NCBI GenBank assembly: GCA_963765295.1
Contig: CAVXVO010000008.1
Coordinates: forward strand, 186,001 to 250,000
Origin: PALSA-612 sp963765295
Lineage (GTDB): Bacteria; Actinomycetota; Thermoleophilia; Gaiellales; Gaiellaceae
Direction: 5' to 3'
DNA length: 64,000 nucleotides
Position 1 is the stretch's first letter. Each line of letters opens with the position of its first letter. Below the pieces are notes generated by a model that was not told the DNA's origin, did no database searches, and was given only the letters and a program-made list of their open reading frames with translations. This document shows, one piece after another, positions 24,455-32,856 of the stretch. A program made the translations under genes and the position numbers.

Positions 24455-25728
24455 GCGAGCGCCTCCTCGAGCGCGGCGACCGCGCGCTTGGCCTCGCGCA
24501 CCGCCTGCACGACGCTTGCGCCGCCGTTGATCGCGTCGCCCGCGGCGACGATCTTCGGGTCGGACGTCCGGCCGTCCGCGTCGACCGACTCGAGCAGCGC
24601 GCGGAACTCCTCGCGCGGCCGCTGGCCGATCGCCTTCACGACGGTGTCGACCGGGATGACGAACTCGCTGCCGGGCACGGGCTCGGGGCGCCGGCGCCCG
24701 CTGGCGTCGGGCTCGCCGAGGCGCATCTGCGCGCAGCGCACGCCCTCGACATGGCCGTTGCCGACGAGCTCGACCGGGTTGACGAGGAAGCGGATCTCGA
24801 CGCCTTCGGTTTTCGCGAGCTCGACCTCGTGCTCGTAGGCCGGCATCTCGTGCTCGGTGCGGCGATAGAGGAGGAGCGACACGTCGGCGCCGAGCCGCTT
24901 TGCCTCGACGGCGACGTCGACCGCCGTGTTGCCGCCGCCGATGACCGCGACGCGGCTGCCGACGGGCGGGAGGTCGCCGGTCTTCAGGTGCTCGATGAAC
25001 GGGAGCGACTCCCAGACGCCCTCGAGGTCGTCGCCGCCGTAGGAGACGTCCGTGTCGGCGCCCATCCCGACGGCGAGGACCACTGCGTCGACCTCGGCCT
25101 CCAGCTCGCGGAGCCGGTCGGCGTCGACGCGGGTTCCGAGCCGGAACTCGACTCCGAGCTCCGTGAGCAGGCGCGCCTCGTCGGGCAGCGGCTCGTTCGA
25201 CTGCCGGTAGGGCGCGATCGCGTAGCGGACGAGCCCGCCGACCTCCTTGCGCTCGTCGTAGACAGTCACGGCGTAGCCGCGGGCCGTCAGCTCGCCGGCA
25301 GCGGCGAGACCGGCCGGGCCGGCTCCGATGACGGCTGCGCGCCTGCCGTCGGCAGGCGCGGGCGTGCGCAGCGGCACGTCGTGTGCGTACGCCCACTCGG
25401 TCGCGTAGCGCTGGAGCGCGCCGATCTCGATCGGCGGTCGGCCCTCGTGGATCAGGACGCAGTCGCGCTGGCAAAGAATCTCCTCCGGGCAGACGCGCGC
25501 GCACGTCCCGCCGAGGATGTTCTCGGCGAAGATCGTCGTCGCGGCGCCGGCCGGGTCGTCGTCGGCGATCTGCGCGACGAAGCGGGGCACGTCGACGCCG
25601 GCGGGGCAGCCGACGAGGCAGGGAGCGGGTGCGTGCGTCCCGCCGCACTCGAGGCAGCGGTCGGCCTCGGCCAGAGCCTCGGCCCGGGAGAGCGGCGGGC
25701 GGAGCTCCTCGAAGAGAGCTGCCTTCAC
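24451..25728 (-). CDS. GltD-like NAD(P)/FAD oxidoreductase with N-terminal Fe-S domain
   Basis: A 425-residue flavoprotein. Residues about 20-105 form the Fer4_20-type domain of glutamate synthase small subunits (C-L-E-C-G...C-L-V-G-C-P...C-A-R-V-C-P). FAD motif G-A-G-P-A-G-L-A-A-A and NAD(P) motif G-G-G-N-T-A-V-D follow. No GltB large subunit is adjacent. Instead it leads the por operon, so it probably moves electrons between ferredoxin and NAD(P)H, as NfnB-like proteins do. That role is inferred. GTG 25728 lies 5 nt after the CBS gene. Confidence 0.85.
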   Translation of the reverse strand: MKAALFEELRPPLSRAEALAEADRCLECGGTHAPAPCLVGCPAGVDVPRFVAQIADDDPAGAATTIFAENILGGTCARVCPEEILCQRDCVLIHEGRPPIEIGALQRYATEWAYAHDVPLRTPAPADGRRAAVIGAGPAGLAAAGELTARGYAVTVYDERKEVGGLVRYAIAPYRQSNEPLPDEARLLTELGVEFRLGTRVDADRLRELEAEVDAVVLAVGMGADTDVSYGGDDLEGVWESLPFIEHLKTGDLPPVGSRVAVIGGGNTAVDVAVEAKRLGADVSLLLYRRTEHEMPAYEHEVELAKTEGVEIRFLVNPVELVGNGHVEGVRCAQMRLGEPDASGRRRPEPVPGSEFVIPVDTVVKAIGQRPREEFRALLESVDADGRTSDPKIVAAGDAINGGASVVQAVREAKRAVAALEEALA

Positions 25729-25733
25729 GACAC

Positions 25734-26174
25734 TCAGCCCGCGACCGCGCCGGCGATGTCGAGCGTCGAGACCACTCCGACGGGCCTGTCCGTGTCCGGG
25801 TCGACGACGGCGAGGTGCGAGACACCGCACTCGGCCATCAGCTGCGCCGCGCGCCGAAGATCGTCGAGCCTGGACACGTAGACGAGTGGCGTCACGGCAC
25901 TCTCGCCGGCCGTCTGCTTGTCGACGTCGATCCACGATGCGGCGACGAGGTCGAGATCGGAGACGATGCCCCAGAGCTCGCTCGTCTCGTCGTCCTCGTG
26001 GCCGTAGTCGAAGACGAAGACGGAATGGACTCGATGGTTCGCCATCAGCCGGGCGACGCTGCGGAGCGGCGTCGACGGAGCGCAACTGATCAGCCCCTCC
26101 GTCATCACGTCGGCGACCCTCGCGTCCGAGAGGGGGACCGGCTCCGGATTGTTGCGTCGAACGGTGGTGTTCAT
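25734..26174 (-). CDS. CBS-pair protein heading the por operon
   Basis: A 146-residue protein with two CBS motifs (V-M-T-E-G-L-I-S...V-F-V-F and V-T-P-L-V-Y...H-L-A-V-V-D). It is a clear paralogue of the protein at 30061-30498: both have R-V-A-D-V-M-T or R-V-V-D-V-M-H, L-W-G-I-V-S-D-L-D-L or I-W-G-V-V-S-D-I-D-L, and end P-V/I-G-V-V-S-T-L-D-I-A. Adenylate sensing that tunes the oxidoreductase is plausible but unproven. Confidence 0.83.
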   Translation of the reverse strand: MNTTVRRNNPEPVPLSDARVADVMTEGLISCAPSTPLRSVARLMANHRVHSVFVFDYGHEDDETSELWGIVSDLDLVAASWIDVDKQTAGESAVTPLVYVSRLDDLRRAAQLMAECGVSHLAVVDPDTDRPVGVVSTLDIAGAVAG

Positions 26175-26287
26175 GGCTGGATCTTCGGGCCGGGCGGGAA
26201 CGGGAGCATCAGAGTCCGCACCTAACGCCGTGCGGACAAGTACGGAACCGGGGAGGCAGGGGTCCACCCGAAGGCCGGGCGGCGTCG

Positions 26288-27428
26288 CTAGGAGAGGACG
26301 TCGATGCCCTTGCGGGCGCAGGCATCCGTGAGGATCTGCGGCCAGACGGAGACGCTCACCTCGCCGAGGTGCGCCTTCCGGAGCAGCAGCATCATCGTGC
26401 GCGACTGGCCGATCCCGGCGCCGATCGAGAGCGGGATCTCGTCGCGGATGATCGCCTGGTGGTAGGGGAGCTCGAGGAAGTCGAGCTGTCCCGAGAGCTC
26501 GAGCTGGTGGCGCAGCGACTCTCCGGTCACTCGGATGCCGCCGGACATCAGCTCGTGGCGCCGTTTCGTGACCGGGTTCCAGACGAGGATGTCCCCGTTC
26601 AGGCCGTGCATCGGCCGCCCGTCCGCGGACACCGTCTCGGTGGACCAGTCGTCGTAGTCGGCCGCACGCAACTCGTGCGGGTAGCCGTCGGCGAGCGGCC
26701 AGCCGATCCCGTAGATGAAGACGGCCGGATGCTCCTGCAGGATCGCCGTCTCGCGCTGCTTGCGCGGCAGGTCGGGATACGCGGCGAGGATGTCCTCGGC
26801 ATGGAGGAAGGTCAGCTCGTCGGGCAGCGGCGGGTAGCGGTCGTCGGCGAGCGCCGGATAGTGCTCGCGCAGGAAGGTCTCCGCGTCCTTGAGCACGGCC
26901 CAGATCGCCTGCACGGTGCGGGTGAGCTCGTCGAGCGTGCGCTGCTCGGCGGTGATCGCCTTCTCCCAGTCCCACTGGTCGACGTACGCCGAGTGGTCGT
27001 GGTCGAGGAAGTAGTCCTTGCGAACTGCGCGCATGTCGGTCAAGAGGCCCTCGCCGGGCTCCATCCCGAACTGGCGCAGCGCCATCCGCTTCCACTTCGT
27101 CGCGGCCTGGACGACCTCTGCGTCGAGCGGGTGCAGGTCGCGGTCGTTGGAGATGTGGAAGCGCGACGGGTGTGCGCGAGCCGTCACGGTCGAGGTAGTC
27201 GTTGACGCCGCTCGACACGTCGACGATCAGCGGCACCTGGACGAGCATCAGGTTGAGCCGCCGGCAGAGCCCGTCCTCGATCAGCCGCTTCGCCTCGTAC
27301 AGCGCCAGCATCGTGTCCTTCGGGCCGAGCAGGGCTCGGTAGTCGGCCGGCAGGAGACGCTCGACCTCGGCGTAGTCCCCGATCCCCGGGCCGGCGAGAT
27401 CCGCTTCCTTGACCGTCGATGGGGTCAC
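26288..27428 (-). CDS. asnA: Aspartate-ammonia ligase AsnA, one frameshift
   Basis: It matches ammonia-dependent asparagine synthetase across its length, about 380 residues once repaired: K-W-K-R-M-A-L, E-G-L-L-T-D-M-x-A-x-R, H-S-A-Y-V-D-Q-W-D-W-E, D-Y-D-D-W-S, L-N-G-D-I-L-V-W-N-P and I-G-x-G-I-G-Q-S-R. A single extra base near 27169 (GTC-G-CGC on the coding strand) separates the N-terminal part, ending G-V-N-D-Y-L-D-R-D-G-S-R-T-P-V, from R-F-H-I-S-N-D-R-D-L. Start GTG 27428 overlaps the small basic gene upstream (GTGA). Confidence 0.87.
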
Positions 27429-27583
27429 GGCCGGCGCTCCTGGGGTGCCTCGAGGCCTTCCAGCCGGCGCCATTCCTTGTTCTTGCGGTGGTTCAGCCAC
27501 GCGCCCGATGAGTGGTCGCGCCTGGTCTTCCCCTGGCGCATGACGCGCGCCGACGGCAGCGTGCGGTTCGTGTTGCGACGCAT
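27425..27583 (-). CDS. Small basic protein (52 aa) coupled to asnA
   Basis: ATG 27583 gives M-R-R-N-T-N-R-T-L-P-S-A-R-V-M-R-Q-G-K-T, a chain with over a quarter Arg/Lys and no hydrophobic segment. Its stop overlaps the asnA start by 4 nt, which argues that it is translated. It looks like a nucleic-acid-binding micro-protein. I know no named family. Confidence 0.5.
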   Translation of the reverse strand: MRRNTNRTLPSARVMRQGKTRRDHSSGAWLNHRKNKEWRRLEGLEAPQERRP

Positions 27584-27662
27584 GGGACGAGTCTCGGGGT
27601 GGCAGGCTCGGGCCGGCGTCAGGGAACGCGCGGATCTCGTTGCGGATGCTCCGCACAACGGA

Positions 27663-27684
27663 CGAGGGAGCCGAAGCTCCCTCG
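27663..27684 (-). terminator. Hairpin terminator downstream of the collagen-like gene
   Basis: On the minus strand, CGAGGGAGC pairs perfectly with GCTCCCTCG around a TTCG tetraloop. It lies 27 nt past the stop at 27711. No T-run follows, as is frequent in high-GC actinobacteria. Confidence 0.6.
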
Positions 27685-27710
27685 CTGACTCTTTCCCGGT
27701 TTTCGGAGAA

Positions 27711-28262
27711 CTAGCCGTATGCCACATACAGCGTGAAGTCGTGCCCGTCGTTCGTGTCGCTGTTGAAGCCGGACGCGGTGTAACCGACGATCTTGCCGGC
27801 GTTCATGAGCGGCGAGATTGAGATGTACCCGCCGTACTGTCCCGTTTTCGAGCCCCAACTCGCGGTTACCGTGATCGGCTGGGTTCCCGACGGGACCTGG
27901 ACGGTCGCGGTGTTCGAGTCCCCTCGAAGAACGTGGACCGTCCGACTGGCGACGGACAGCGTCGCGACCACTCCGGCCGCGCCGGTCGCCCCCGTGGCTC
28001 CGGTGTCGCCCTTCGGGCCGGCCGGAATCTGGCCGGCGGCGAAGCTCGACGCCATCAGCGATCCGGGCTTGATCAGCACGTTCGTGATCGAGGCGTGTGC
28101 GATCTTCGCGCGAGTGACCGAGTTGTTCTGGATCTGCGTCGTGCCAACGCTGTTCTTCGGGAGAAAGTCGTTGGTGGCCGCGACGCTGACCCCGCCGAAT
28201 GCGACGAAGAGCGCGAACATCGCAACTCCCATCGCGGGGCTGGGACGGCGGATCCGCAACAT
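27711..28262 (-). CDS. Secreted collagen-like-repeat protein
   Basis: A 183-residue protein. N-terminal R-I-R-R-P-S-P-A-M-G-V-A leads into a hydrophobic signal/anchor ending V-S-V-A-A-T. Next come N-S-V-G-T-T-Q-I-Q-N-N-S-V-T-R-A-K-I stalk repeats, a short collagen block (G-P-K-G-D-T-G-A-T-G-A-T-G) at about residues 85-97 and a beta-rich C-terminal domain. This layout is very common in Solirubrobacterales/Gaiellales, often in many copies. AAGGGGGG precedes ATG 28262. Probably surface-exposed; the ligand is unknown. Confidence 0.8.
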   Translation of the reverse strand: MLRIRRPSPAMGVAMFALFVAFGGVSVAATNDFLPKNSVGTTQIQNNSVTRAKIAHASITNVLIKPGSLMASSFAAGQIPAGPKGDTGATGATGAAGVVATLSVASRTVHVLRGDSNTATVQVPSGTQPITVTASWGSKTGQYGGYISISPLMNAGKIVGYTASGFNSDTNDGHDFTLYVAYG

Positions 28263-28348
28263 GAGCCCCCCTTCCGTTTGACTCCAGCCAGCATGGCAGG
28301 GCACCGTCGCACGGCCATCCGGAACTCCCCCCTGCCGCTTGCCACGAT

Positions 28349-28921
28349 CTACTGATCGCGCGTTGCGGCCCTCGCGTCGAGCTGGATCAGGACGCTGCGC
28401 AGCCGCGATCGGAGCTGGGCGTCCGGCACGAGCGGGTTGCGGAACGAGCCGCCTGGGTCGTTCAACCAGTGCTCGAGCGTGACGAGGGAGTGCGGCTCGA
28501 GAGGACGCTGCTCGTCCTCGAGCAGTGCGACGAGCTGGTCGAGCTCGACCCGGACGCTCGCCAGGCGCGCGGCCTCCTCGTAGGAGGAATCCGACGTCGC
28601 GAGCCGGATCGACTGCGCGAGCTGCCGCCTGTGCGCGGGCGTCTTCACGCGCTCTCCGAAGCGGCGGACGTCGGGGATCGAATAGGCGTCGCGGTCGTCG
28701 GCGAGCTCCTCGACGAGGAAGACCCGGCGCACGTACGCCTGCACGCCCAGGAAGCCCACGCCGATCGCCCCGAGCAGGAACGGCATCGCCAGCACGGGGC
28801 GGAGCTGGGTCGCGGTCAGCGCCAGCCCCGTCGCCACGGCTGCGAGCACGAAGTCGCCGGCGCTCTGGGCCCGAAGATCGTGGAGGCGCGTCGCCGCCTC
28901 GTCGAGCTGGCGCGCATTCAT
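28349..28921 (-). CDS. Hypothetical membrane protein
   Basis: A 190-residue protein with two adjacent TM helices at about 23-40 and 45-63 between helical, charged cytoplasmic parts (V-E-E-L-A-D-D-R-D; R-V-E-L-D-Q-L-V-A-L-L-E-D-E). I do not recognise it. It is the last of a minus-strand group with the hemerythrin gene 13 nt upstream. Confidence 0.6.
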   Translation of the reverse strand: MNARQLDEAATRLHDLRAQSAGDFVLAAVATGLALTATQLRPVLAMPFLLGAIGVGFLGVQAYVRRVFLVEELADDRDAYSIPDVRRFGERVKTPAHRRQLAQSIRLATSDSSYEEAARLASVRVELDQLVALLEDEQRPLEPHSLVTLEHWLNDPGGSFRNPLVPDAQLRSRLRSVLIQLDARAATRDQ

Positions 28922-28934
28922 CGTGCGGCCTCCT

Positions 28935-29351
28935 TCAAACGGGCCACGAGGACGAGTCCAGTGCCTTCAGGTACAGCTCGTCCTCTTTCCACGTGTGCAC
29001 GACGATCAGTGCGTGGAGGCCGTAGAGCAGCTCTTGCAGCTTCCCCGCGTTGCGTACGTCCACCTCGGCGATGTCGTCGATCCAGCGGCGGATCGCGAGG
29101 TGGTCGTAGTTCATCGATGCGGTCACGAGCGGATCGCCCAGCCGCTCGACGACTTCGGGATAGAGGACGCGCTCGTCGATCCAGGTGTGGGGGACGATGC
29201 GCTCGCGCAGGTAGGCGACGATGCTGTTCCGGACTCGCTCACGGGTCTCGTCGTCGAGCCAGGCGATCGTGCGCGCGACGTCGCAGATCTCGTCCGACTG
29301 CTCACGCAGTTGCTCGTGCTCGCGGTGCAGGTCTGCGATTCGTCCGGTCAT
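28935..29351 (-). CDS. Hemerythrin-like (HHE) domain protein
   Basis: A 138-residue four-helix bundle with the expected metal ligands spread over the helices: L-H-R-E-H-E-Q-L, P-H-T-W-I-D-E-R-V-L-Y-P-E, N-Y-D-H and V-H-T-W-K-E-D-E-L-Y. A di-iron centre binding O2, NO or acting in redox sensing is likely. It is free-standing, without a fused regulatory domain. Confidence 0.82.
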   Translation of the reverse strand: MTGRIADLHREHEQLREQSDEICDVARTIAWLDDETRERVRNSIVAYLRERIVPHTWIDERVLYPEVVERLGDPLVTASMNYDHLAIRRWIDDIAEVDVRNAGKLQELLYGLHALIVVHTWKEDELYLKALDSSSWPV

Positions 29352-29423
29352 GCCCCGATCAGAGCACCGGACGGGGCCGCCGCAATCGGCAACGGCCCCG
29401 ATCTCTACTGCGGCTTTTCCCGG

Positions 29424-29663
29424 CTACGGGGCGTCGCGGAACTCCGCCGGCAGCCCCTCCATCGTTCGGAGCGACTCGCGCGAATAGCGCCATGCGAGCA
29501 CCGGGATGAAGTCCGCGAAGGAGGCGTCACGGAGGAGTTGCGCGACGATCTCGTCGAAGCGCGCGTTCACCTCGTGCTCAGGCAGTTGCCGGAACTCCCG
29601 CGCGACCCCGCTCCGGACTCGTTCGAGGCGAGTCCGGGTGTCCGCGTCGAGCGTCAGACTCAT
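29424..29663 (-). CDS. Stand-alone three-helix-bundle dimerisation domain protein
   Basis: A 79-residue all-helical protein. Its pattern (V-A-R-E-F...V-N-A-R-F-D-E-I-V-A-Q-L-L...D-F-I-P-V-L-A-W-R-Y-S-R-E-S-L) matches the N-terminal domain of the ArsC at 18440 (L-Q-R-E-F...V-F-V-P-V-L-V-H-R-F-A-R-E-R-L). Its function alone is unknown; it may pair with proteins carrying the same domain. Confidence 0.68.
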   Translation of the reverse strand: MSLTLDADTRTRLERVRSGVAREFRQLPEHEVNARFDEIVAQLLRDASFADFIPVLAWRYSRESLRTMEGLPAEFRDAP

Positions 29664-29684
29664 GATCCCCCCGGCTCTTGTCGC

Positions 29685-29903
29685 TTACGTCGTTCGTCGC
29701 TTCGAGTGCTGGATCACGGCGTCGCTCGAGGGGTAGAAGACGCTCTCGTGGTCGTCGTCCCAGTGCACGCGGTAGTGCTCGTGCCCGGACTCGCCGAGCA
29801 CCTCGAGGATCTCGCCGATGCGTCGTCCCTCTCCGACCCGGTGGCCTTCCACCACCACGACGTCTCCGACGCGAGTCTTGGCAGCAGTCTTCGTAGTGGC
29901 CAT
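29685..29903 (-). CDS. DUF1918 domain protein
   Basis: A 72-residue protein with the DUF1918 pattern V-G-D-V-V-V-V-E-G...G-E-I-L-E-V-L-G...Y-R-V-H-W-D-D-D-H-E-S-V-F-Y-P-S. It is an SH3-like small beta protein common in actinobacteria, function unknown. It is divergent from the CBS gene across 157 bp. Confidence 0.85.
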   Translation of the reverse strand: MATTKTAAKTRVGDVVVVEGHRVGEGRRIGEILEVLGESGHEHYRVHWDDDHESVFYPSSDAVIQHSKRRTT

Positions 29904-30060
29904 AGCGACCTCCTTCGGAGCGGTTCAGATTGTGGCCCAAGCCTACGCCGAGGCCCGCGCCGGCCGCTCAGTGTTTTTCCCCGATAGCGACTGCACGGCT
30001 CCCCGATGTTGTCGCGGGCCGTGCAGGGGGATTCTGTCCTCCCACGAGGAGGAATCGAAA

Positions 30061-30498
30061 ATGGCGACCCAGACACGACCGGCACCGCTGCTCCAGGAAT
30101 TGCGTGTCGTCGACGTGATGCACCCGGGCGTGATCGCCTGCCCCTTCGAGACACCGCTGCGGACCATCGCCCGCATGATGGCGACCTACCGCGTGCACGC
30201 CGTCGTCGTGCTCGCGCACGAGGGTGACGAGCTTCCGGGCGGCAGCATCTGGGGTGTCGTCTCCGACATCGACCTCCTGCAGGCCGCGCAGGACTCCGAC
30301 TTCGACCTGCAGACCGCACAGTCGCTGGCGGCGACGCCGGCGCTGACGGTCGCGAGCCGGGAGCCGCTCGCCCGCGCTGTCCAGCTCATGGTCGAGCACG
30401 AGGTGGCCCACCTGATCGTGGTCGAGCAGCACGCGAAGCGCCCGATCGGCGTGGTCTCGACACTCGACATCGCGCGGGCCCTGGCGCGACTCGACTGA
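30061..30498 (+). CDS. CBS-pair protein (paralogue of 25734-26174)
   Basis: A 145-residue CBS pair preceded by a strong AGGAGG. It ends P-I-G-V-V-S-T-L-D-I-A-R-A. The sigma factor gene starts 11 nt later, so the two are probably one operon and the CBS protein might tune sigma activity. That link is only positional. Confidence 0.83.
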   Translation: MATQTRPAPLLQELRVVDVMHPGVIACPFETPLRTIARMMATYRVHAVVVLAHEGDELPGGSIWGVVSDIDLLQAAQDSDFDLQTAQSLAATPALTVASREPLARAVQLMVEHEVAHLIVVEQHAKRPIGVVSTLDIARALARLD

Positions 30499-30509
30499 GG
30501 GCGATCGCG

Positions 30510-31349
30510 ATGCCGGCGTGGGAAGACGACACCGACGGCATCGACTCGCTCGGCCGCTTCCTGGCCGAGATCGCCGAATACCCGCTGCTCACTCGCGAGC
30601 AGGAGGTGGAGCTGATGCGCCGGATCGAGCGCGGCGACCGCGAGGCCCGGGACAAGGTCGTCAACTCCAACCTCCGTCTCGTGGTCTCGATCGCCAAGCG
30701 CTACCAGGGACACGACGTGCCGCTCCTCGACCTGATCCAGGACGGGATCCTCGGTCTGATCCGCGCGGTCGAGAAGTTCGACTGGCGCCGCGGCTACAAG
30801 TTCTCGACCTACGCGACGTGGTGGATCAAGCAGGCCGTCCAGCGTGGGATCGACAACCGCTCGCGGCTGATCCGGCTGCCGACGCACGTGTCTGCGCGGG
30901 TGCAACGGGTCGCGCGCGCGGAGCGCGAGGCCGGGCTCGAGCGCCTGCCGGACGAGGACGAGATCGCGAGCGCGACCGGGTTGTCCCTGCGCCAGCTCCG
31001 CGACCTTCGTGGTGCGGCCAGGGTCGTGGACTCACTCGACCGTCCCCGCGGCGACGAGGACGGGCCGACGGTCGGTCTCCACCTCGCCGACGACGGGCCC
31101 GACCCGTACGAACTGGTCGCGGCCAGGCTCTCGGCCGCCACGGTCAGGTCCGTGGTCCAGGATCTGCCCGAGCGCGAGCGGCGACTGATCGAGGTCCGCT
31201 TCGGCTTCGGTGGCGACGAGCCGGCCAGCGTCGAGGAGGCGCGCCGCCGGCTCGGCCTGACGCGGAACGAGGCGGCCCGGCTCGAGCGCCAGGCGCTCCA
31301 CCGGCTCGCCCGCGAGCCGCGGGTGAGAGCGCTCCACGAAGCGGCCTAG
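30510..31349 (+). CDS. RNA polymerase sigma-70 factor, group 2 (non-principal)
   Basis: A 279-residue sigma factor with regions 1.2-2.4 almost identical in pattern to the principal sigma (V-V-N-S-N-L-R-L-V-V-S-I-A-K-R-Y-Q-G, F-S-T-Y-A-T-W-W-I-K-Q-A), regions 3 and 4. The region 4.2 helix reads L-G-L-T-R-N-E-A-A-R-L-E where the principal sigma has L-G-L-T-R-E-R-V-R-Q-L-E, so -35 recognition is probably altered. Region 1.1 is missing. A stress or stationary-phase role fits group 2 factors. Confidence 0.9.
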   Translation: MPAWEDDTDGIDSLGRFLAEIAEYPLLTREQEVELMRRIERGDREARDKVVNSNLRLVVSIAKRYQGHDVPLLDLIQDGILGLIRAVEKFDWRRGYKFSTYATWWIKQAVQRGIDNRSRLIRLPTHVSARVQRVARAEREAGLERLPDEDEIASATGLSLRQLRDLRGAARVVDSLDRPRGDEDGPTVGLHLADDGPDPYELVAARLSAATVRSVVQDLPERERRLIEVRFGFGGDEPASVEEARRRLGLTRNEAARLERQALHRLAREPRVRALHEAA

Positions 31350-31425
31350 CGTTCCGTACTTCCCCGCACCGGCCGTCGGCGGCTCCTCGGATGCCTCGCC
31401 GATGAGCGAGGGCAACGATGGAGCC

Positions 31426-32856
31426 ATGACACTCCCACCCTGGAAGATCAAGGTCATCGAGCCGATCTCGCTGCCGGACCCGGTGCGGCGGCGGGAGGCG
31501 ATCGACGAGGCCGGCTGGAACACCTTCCTGCTTCGCTCCGACGACGTGTTCATCGACCTGCTCACGGACAGCGGCACGTCCGCCATGTCGCAGGAGCAGC
31601 GGGCGGCAATGGAACTCGGCGACGAGGCCTACGCCGGCTCGCGCAGCTACTTCCGGCTCGAGGCGGCGATGCAGGAGGTGTACGGCTACAAGCATCTGAT
31701 CCCGACCCACCAGGGGCGGGGCGCCGAGCACCTGCTGGCGCGGATCCTCGTCGAGCCCGGGTTCGTCGTGCCCTCCAACCTCTACTTCACGACCTCGCGC
31801 GCCCACGTCGAGCTCGTCGGCGGCATCTGGCAGGACGTGTCGGTGCCGGAGGCGAGCGACCCGGTGACACCGTTCCCGTTCAAGGGCAACATCGACCTCG
31901 TCGCGCTCGAGCGCGTGCTGCACGAGGTCGGGCCGGATTCGATCGCGTTCGTCCGCCAGGAGGCCTGTCTGAACATGGCCGGCGGCCAGCCTTTCTCGCT
32001 CGACAACCTGCAGGCGGTGCGCGCCCTGACCGCCGAGTACGGCGTGCCCCTGATCCTCGACGCGACCCGCATGTCCGAGAACGCGGTGTTCATCCAGGAT
32101 CGCGAGCCGGGCCAGGCGGGGCGAGACTTCCGCGAGCTGATCCTGGAGCTCGCCAGCCTGTCCGACGGCGCCGTGTTCTCGTCCAAGAAGGATCACTTCG
32201 TCCCCATCGGCGGCTTCCTGGCGCTGAACGACGACGTCCTCGCCGAGCGTGCCCGCGAGGTGCTCGTCCTCTATGAGGGCTTCGCGCACTACGGCGGCAT
32301 GGCCGGCCACGACATGGAAGCGCTCGCCCAGGGGATCCGCGAGGCCGCCGACGAGGCGATGGTGCGGCACGTGATCGCACAGGCCGCGTACCTCGGCGAA
32401 CTGCTTGCCGAGCGCGGCGTGCCCATCGTCTGCCCCGTCGGCGCCCACGCGGTCTTCCTCGACGCGAAGCGGATCCTGCCCCACGTCCCGCAGGCGGAGT
32501 TCCCGGCGCAGTCGCTGGCCGCCGCGCTCTACCTCGCCGGCGGCGTGCGCTCGATGGAGCGGGGCATCGTCTCCGGCCAGCACGGCGACGCGCCGTACGA
32601 CGGGCTCGAGCTCGTGCGCCTGACGCTCCCCCGGCGCGTCTACACGCAGGAGCACCTGGCCTACGTCGCCGAGACGGTGGACGCCGTCTGCCGGCGCGCG
32701 GACGAGGTGCCGGGCCTCGCCTTCACGTACGAGCCCGAGCACCTCCGCTTCTTCCTCGGCCGCTTCGAGCCGACAGCTCCGTATCCCGACCTGGCGCTCC
32801 GCGACCCCGGCACACCGGCTCGCGTCGCCGCCTCGACGAGGGGGGAAACCCGATGA
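31426..32856 (+). CDS. Tryptophanase / tyrosine phenol-lyase family PLP enzyme
   Basis: A 476-residue beta-eliminating lyase (ATG 31426; ATG 31402 is possible). It follows tyrosine phenol-lyase closely: D-L-L-T-D-S-G-T, D-E-A-Y-A-G-S, P-T-H-Q-G-R-G-A-E, D-A-T-R, the PLP lysine in S-S-K-K-D, I-G-G-F-L and R-S-M-E-R-G. The residue after K-K-D differs (H-F-V-P against C-L-V-N), so the amino acid substrate (tyrosine, tryptophan or another) is open. The product would be an aromatic leaving group plus pyruvate and ammonia. It overlaps the GTPase gene by 4 nt. Confidence 0.87.
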   Translation: MTLPPWKIKVIEPISLPDPVRRREAIDEAGWNTFLLRSDDVFIDLLTDSGTSAMSQEQRAAMELGDEAYAGSRSYFRLEAAMQEVYGYKHLIPTHQGRGAEHLLARILVEPGFVVPSNLYFTTSRAHVELVGGIWQDVSVPEASDPVTPFPFKGNIDLVALERVLHEVGPDSIAFVRQEACLNMAGGQPFSLDNLQAVRALTAEYGVPLILDATRMSENAVFIQDREPGQAGRDFRELILELASLSDGAVFSSKKDHFVPIGGFLALNDDVLAERAREVLVLYEGFAHYGGMAGHDMEALAQGIREAADEAMVRHVIAQAAYLGELLAERGVPIVCPVGAHAVFLDAKRILPHVPQAEFPAQSLAAALYLAGGVRSMERGIVSGQHGDAPYDGLELVRLTLPRRVYTQEHLAYVAETVDAVCRRADEVPGLAFTYEPEHLRFFLGRFEPTAPYPDLALRDPGTPARVAASTRGETR

